A stretch of DNA of 64,000 nucleotides from Lentisphaera marina (lineage in GTDB: Bacteria; Verrucomicrobiota; Lentisphaeria; Lentisphaerales; Lentisphaeraceae). The stretch covers positions 1,302,001-1,366,000 of the forward strand of contig NZ_JAQZZL010000001.1 of the NCBI RefSeq assembly GCF_028745505.1, read 5' to 3'. How positions within the stretch are numbered: position 1 is the stretch's first letter; the number at the start of each line of letters is the position of its first letter. This document shows positions 60,273-64,000 of this stretch, one piece after another. The notes under the pieces were generated by a model, which worked only from the letters and a program-made list of their open reading frames with translations, was not told where the DNA came from and made no database searches. A program made the position numbers and the translations under genes.

Positions 60273-61529
60273 TTAAGAGTAGAGTGCGTTAATCTCGTCG
60301 GCGATAATTTTGATGCCCGCTTCAACTTGGGTGCTTTCACTCGAATAAGTCATTCGAATACATTCATGCTGATGTGGCCAATCCTTCTCGTCTAAGCCTG
60401 GGAAAAAATGATGGCCAGAGACAACTAAAACATTCTTGTCTTTTAGACGTTCATAGAGTTCTTGTGAAGTTATGGGCAGGTTTTCGAACCATAGCCACAG
60501 GAACATAGCTCCCTCAGCTTTGTGTATATGCCAAGAGATATCCTCTTTGAGGTGTTGGTGAAGAAGCTTGATCGCTCTGCGTGCCTTTTCGTAGTAATAG
60601 GGCTGGATAACTTCTTGGCTCAGTTTAATGATGTTTTGGCTTTCAACTAGATCTAGGGCTAATTCGGCGCCAAAACTTCCTGGCGCGAGGCTCATGACAG
60701 AATTCATTGAGGCAAGTGTGGAGATGACTTTTTCATTGGCAATGACAATGCCAGTTCTAGTTCCTGGCATACCAAGTTTTGATAAGCTGAGGCACATGAT
60801 TAATGAATCATTCCAGCGAGATTCTATATCAGTGAAAATGATGCCTGGGAAAGGGGCGCCATAGGCATTATCAATAATCAGAGGGATGTCGTTTTTGCGA
60901 GCAATTTCCTCGAGCTGAATGATTTCATCGTCAGTAATGACATTGCCAGTGGGGTTAGTTGGGCGTGAAACACAAATGGCGGCAATGCTATCATCAATAT
61001 CCAAGGCATCGAAATCTACATGGTATTTAAAGGTGTGCTGATCAATATGTTCAATTTTTGCTTTTCGCGATGTGAATACATCATCTTCAATAGAAGAGTC
61101 GCCGTAGCCAATGTACTCTGGAGTTAAGGGAAAAAGGATTTTTTTGACTTTGCCATTTTCATCGCTACCACCAAAGATATTGAAGAGTGAGAAGAAGGCA
61201 CTTTGGCTTCCGGATGTTAAAGCAATATTGTTTTCGTTTATGCCCCAATCATAGCTGTCGTTGAGAAGTTTGGCGAGAGCTTTACGAAATCGCAAGTTTC
61301 CCTTTGGGCCATCGTAATCTCCGAGCATGGTTTCAAATTCGCGATCTGAGTCTAGAAGTGATTGCATACTTTGACGTAAATATTTTTGCACTTCGGGTAT
61401 GTGGCTCGGATTTCCGCCGCCCATCATGATCATATCTTTATTTTCGCTGAGTGCTTTACCTAATTCATTCATCAGCTCAACGATGCCAATATTTGATGAG
61501 AATTTGTTGCCTATGCGGGAGAATTTCAT
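60273..61529 (-). CDS. avtA: Valine-pyruvate aminotransferase
   Basis: A 418-residue fold-type I PLP enzyme that makes valine from 2-ketoisovalerate with alanine as donor. It matches AvtA along its length: MMGGGNPSHIPEVQKYL, GDYDGPKGNLRFRKAL, ALTSGSQSAFFSLFNIFGG, LFPLTPEYIGYGDSSIE, CVSRPTNPTGNVITDDE, IDNAYGAPFPGIIF, PLP-lysine region CLSLSKLGMPGTRTGIV, and FFPGLDEKDWPHQHECIRMT. Normal length. It converges on mnmE across the island; without the island the two would be adjacent. Confidence 0.95.
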   Translation of the reverse strand: MKFSRIGNKFSSNIGIVELMNELGKALSENKDMIMMGGGNPSHIPEVQKYLRQSMQSLLDSDREFETMLGDYDGPKGNLRFRKALAKLLNDSYDWGINENNIALTSGSQSAFFSLFNIFGGSDENGKVKKILFPLTPEYIGYGDSSIEDDVFTSRKAKIEHIDQHTFKYHVDFDALDIDDSIAAICVSRPTNPTGNVITDDEIIQLEEIARKNDIPLIIDNAYGAPFPGIIFTDIESRWNDSLIMCLSLSKLGMPGTRTGIVIANEKVISTLASMNSVMSLAPGSFGAELALDLVESQNIIKLSQEVIQPYYYEKARRAIKLLHQHLKEDISWHIHKAEGAMFLWLWFENLPITSQELYERLKDKNVLVVSGHHFFPGLDEKDWPHQHECIRMTYSSESTQVEAGIKIIADEINALYS

Positions 61530-61568
61530 ACTTTGTTTATTCTTGAGAAGTTAAAAACTATAAAGTAG

Positions 61569-61598
61569 GACACTTAATTGAGTGATCAAATAAGTGTC
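61569..61598. promoter_or_regulatory. Inverted repeat upstream of avtA
   Basis: GACACTTA and TAAGTGTC form a perfect 8-bp repeat with a 14-base spacer, 40 bp upstream of the avtA start, so it could be an operator. Confidence 0.35.
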
Positions 61599-61612
61599 AT
61601 AAGTTTAATCAA

Positions 61613-61642
61613 CAAAAAAGGCCGATCAATGATCGGCCTTTA
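61613..61642 (-). terminator. Rho-independent terminator of the repeat-protein gene
   Basis: GGCCGATC-AAT-GATCGGCC, a perfect 8-bp stem, is flanked by A-rich and T-rich tracts. On the minus strand it follows the stop codon at 61661. Confidence 0.9.
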
Positions 61643-61660
61643 AAGTCTTAGGACACTTGC

Positions 61661-64000
61661 TTACTTTTTGTTAAAAGTCCAAGTTACAGTACTAATTTTA
61701 CCTTGACCTAATTGGTTCATGCTACCGATGTGAGAAATCTCGAGGTAATCGATGCTTTCCTCAGGTGAGGTAACTTGGAAGTTAGTATTTTGTTCACAAA
61801 CTTCTTCGCCAGGTGTGACAAGGGCGTTTGCTGTGATGCTGTAAGTTGGGTAGTCCATGTGGAGCTCAGCAGTGTGTGAGCCGATTTTCCAGCTGTCATC
61901 ACTTGGTCCTGGAACAGTGAATGTGAATGATTCTTCTTGTTCTACAGGCTCAGCTAGTTCACCATTGAAAAGGACATAACCAGTAGGGTGCATGTCAGCA
62001 AAGATACTTTTACCAAGTGTTACTGTAGTAGGACGAGCAAATTCAGTGAAAGTAGCTGGACCAACGCTAAAGTTGTGGTTCACTTTGCCTTCTTGGGGAA
62101 GGAGTTTAGAAGCAACAATGAGTTGGTTGTTTTTAACTTCAAAAGTTCTTTCAATTGCACATCCAAATTCTGCGCTAGAGCGACTAGTGAGGATAACTTT
62201 ACCTAAAGAGGCTGTAAGTTCTGCAGCAGGAGCGCCATCAAATTCATATGCCGGTGGGAATTCTCTTTTGAGAAGCATGTGATTGAGTTCTACTGGAGCA
62301 ACCCATACGCGAGATCCGCCTACGTCGTTCCATTGCTTGACTGCATCTACACGTGAGAAGCTTTGGCCTGCGAGGTCTTCGTCGAGCCAAAGAGTGTTCT
62401 CTTTACCGCCAGGAGCACCCATGTAAACAACTCTGCCGACATCAGGTGAGATGATGATTTCTAGTTCTTTACTCGCCATACGGATGCAGTTTTTCCATCC
62501 CATGTATTCAGTGAAGTCGATTTTGGCATGACCTTTATCGAGCATGTCTGGAGCTTCAGTGTGAGTAAGAGCAATTTTGTCGTGTTCTTGGATCTGTTCT
62601 TTAAGAGGAGCTACATCTAAAACATTACGTTCAGCTGGGCTGTTGTAGGTTGTGCCAGGGATATTGTTCTTAGCTTTTTGGTGTGAGTAGTACTCATTTT
62701 TAGACTCAGAGATTACTTCGCCTTCATTACTTTTGATCGTAAGAGTATTAGGCTTAGGATTGAAGTCTGCGATAACTGTTTTTGGTTTATCAGCAATTAT
62801 ATCAACTTCGCTATCTTCGACATTAGCAGTTTGTATATCACCAGCCCAGAAGAAGCTTTCACCATCTTTGACTGGGACTGAAATGTTGTCGACGGAATCG
62901 CCTTTGTTTAACCAGTAAGTGCCAAGAAGTTCTTGGCCATTAGTAGATTTTTTAATGACTTTCACCAGGACTTGCTCTACCCAGTTAACTGTAACTTCTT
63001 TGTCAGAGTCAACAGTTAGTGTGCCAGTAGCAGGTACGGCAATGAAGCGAGTGCCTTTAATGTCTTCAGTAGGTGAGCTTACAGACCATGTAACTTCTGA
63101 TCCACGGGCATGTAAGCCAGCGCCAGTAATTTCACCATGATCACTAGTGATAGCGAGGTTAAATTCTTTCTTAAGGAAAATAGCTTTAGCATTCACTGTT
63201 CCATCAACACTGATAGTTACAGGGTTAGTTTGAGCTAGTTCTTCAGTGATGCCTTCCCATTTGACGAATTCATATTGGTCATCTTTAGGAGTCGCCATGA
63301 GAGTGATTTCTTCGCCGTGTTTTAACCAACCAGCGGGTGATTCAACACTACCGTTACCATTTGAAGTACTCTGAACGAGGAATTCATGCTCCCATTCGAG
63401 CTTAATGTTGTGGTTGTCGTTAAGAACAGCAGAACCATTCTTTTCACGTGCGACCATACGCTCGCTTTCGCTGAGGGCTACAGGTGAATCAACTGACCAT
63501 GCAACTTTCGATCCGCGTTCATAAGTACCAGAACCTACTGGTTTACCAAATTTACTATCGATCTGGAACTGTACGTTATTAGAAAGGAATGCTGCGGCAA
63601 TATTTCTAGGGCGGTCCATTTTTACTGTAATCGTGTCGCCAGTTAATTCTGCGCCTTCGATGTCGCCGACCCATTCATGGAAAGTGGCGTTGTCATCGTT
63701 GTTGGCTTTGATTGTAACTGTGTCGCCAACTTTTACCCATTTATTCTTGATTGAAACAGAACCAAAACCCTCGGGGTTTTCGGCTTTGACATGAAGGGCA
63801 AATTGCTTTTCGTATTGAAGATTGATCTCTCTACTATTAGTCATGTCCATTTCTACTGCGACATCTGGCTTAATGTGTCTAACGATAGCAGGGTTCTTTT
63901 CCCATCCTTCGCCGTAGCGAGCTGTTCTTTGCTCAGGAGTCAAGAAATTGACATCTCTCACATCATAGACTTTAGTTTTTGGTATAGCCGCGTTTTCAGC
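61661..64000 (-). CDS. Large surface protein: InlB-type bacterial repeats plus DUF4380-like domain, 5' end beyond window
   Basis: The reading frame is open from the right edge to the stop at 61661, about 779 codons. Codons upstream of the GTG at 63961 (AENAAIPKTKVYDVRD) continue the frame, so the start lies outside. The N-terminal part holds about five degenerate ~75-residue repeats of the InlB-B / 'bacterial repeat' kind (GFGSVSIKNKWVKVGDTVTI, GNGSVESPAGWLKHGEEITL, FHEWVGDIEG, FVKWEGITEE), typical of long cell-surface proteins. From about residue 500 comes a DUF4380-like beta-sandwich (YMGWKNCIRMASKELEIIIS, PDVGRVVYMGAPGGKENTLW, SRVWVAPVELNH). Probably an exported carbohydrate-related protein. 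Confidence 0.82.
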   Translation of the reverse strand, partial: AENAAIPKTKVYDVRDVNFLTPEQRTARYGEGWEKNPAIVRHIKPDVAVEMDMTNSREINLQYEKQFALHVKAENPEGFGSVSIKNKWVKVGDTVTIKANNDDNATFHEWVGDIEGAELTGDTITVKMDRPRNIAAAFLSNNVQFQIDSKFGKPVGSGTYERGSKVAWSVDSPVALSESERMVAREKNGSAVLNDNHNIKLEWEHEFLVQSTSNGNGSVESPAGWLKHGEEITLMATPKDDQYEFVKWEGITEELAQTNPVTISVDGTVNAKAIFLKKEFNLAITSDHGEITGAGLHARGSEVTWSVSSPTEDIKGTRFIAVPATGTLTVDSDKEVTVNWVEQVLVKVIKKSTNGQELLGTYWLNKGDSVDNISVPVKDGESFFWAGDIQTANVEDSEVDIIADKPKTVIADFNPKPNTLTIKSNEGEVISESKNEYYSHQKAKNNIPGTTYNSPAERNVLDVAPLKEQIQEHDKIALTHTEAPDMLDKGHAKIDFTEYMGWKNCIRMASKELEIIISPDVGRVVYMGAPGGKENTLWLDEDLAGQSFSRVDAVKQWNDVGGSRVWVAPVELNHMLLKREFPPAYEFDGAPAAELTASLGKVILTSRSSAEFGCAIERTFEVKNNQLIVASKLLPQEGKVNHNFSVGPATFTEFARPTTVTLGKSIFADMHPTGYVLFNGELAEPVEQEESFTFTVPGPSDDSWKIGSHTAELHMDYPTYSITANALVTPGEEVCEQNTNFQVTSPEESIDYLEISHIGSMNQLGQGKISTVTWTFNKK

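Noticed and set aside
1..64000. CRISPR arrays, tRNA and rRNA genes
   Set aside because: No regularly spaced short repeats, no cloverleaf-like segments and no rRNA signatures were noticed by reading; a covariance-model scan was not possible.

Overview
The window looks like chromosomal DNA of a marine Lentisphaera-type bacterium (phylum Lentisphaerota, PVC group). This is inferred from the mix of families: PSCyt1/DUF1549/DUF1553 cytochrome-like proteins paired with DUF1501 proteins, sulfatases, Ser/Thr kinases with ECF-like sigma factors, and pseudopilin-like proteins beside polysaccharide-degrading genes. Most of the DNA is AT-rich. Two stretches (about 14.0-20.4 kb and 28.2-33.3 kb) are visibly GC-rich and were probably acquired. 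No rRNA, tRNA or CRISPR array was recognised.

Layout. 1-5.3 kb holds a phosphorylase-kinase-alpha/GH15-like gene cut by the left edge, a Ser/Thr kinase and an unusual NAD+-dependent DNA ligase. 5.4-11.3 kb is a minus-strand module: sigma factor, PSCyt1-DUF1549-DUF1553 protein, DUF1501 protein, cytochrome-LRR protein. A decayed 3' end of a kinase gene lies just upstream of it. 11.8-14 kb holds a secreted protein, a truncated PA14-like fragment and an ISL3-family insertion sequence. 14-20.4 kb is the first GC-rich block (SGNH hydrolase, a large LamG/F5-8C/HEAT/BNR protein, a truncated FGE-like gene, a pseudopilin). 20.5-28.2 kb is a mosaic of gene fragments around an intact GH36 alpha-galactosidase and an intact sulfatase. 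28.2-38.4 kb is a polysaccharide-utilisation locus: LacI regulator, sodium:solute symporter, 2-hydroxyacid dehydrogenase, TIM-barrel isomerase, pseudopilin, and an FGE-like/heparinase-II/III fusion. A 2.44-kb block of this locus is repeated at 18.84-21.28 kb, where both border genes are truncated, so the 31.8-34.2 kb copy is the likely source.

38.7-46.5 kb holds a second large kinase and a second PSCyt1/DUF1501 operon with a beta-propeller protein, divergent from a ROK regulator. The kinase and a decayed sigma-factor remnant at 26.1 kb bracket the polysaccharide locus. This suggests that the locus was inserted into a kinase-sigma-cytochrome module like the one at 5.4-11.6 kb. 48-51.8 kb holds small and housekeeping genes ending in mnmE.

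The most notable segment is 51.83-60.25 kb. It lies between the 3' end of mnmE and a second copy of the last codons of mnmE, the architecture left by elements such as SGI1 that integrate at this site. It carries one compact minus-strand operon: aconitase, fumarase, PTS enzyme I, and a cation/proton antiporter fused to a PTS EIIA domain. No HPr and no intact integrase are visible. After it come valine-pyruvate aminotransferase (avtA) and a repeat-rich protein with a DUF4380-like domain that runs off the right edge.
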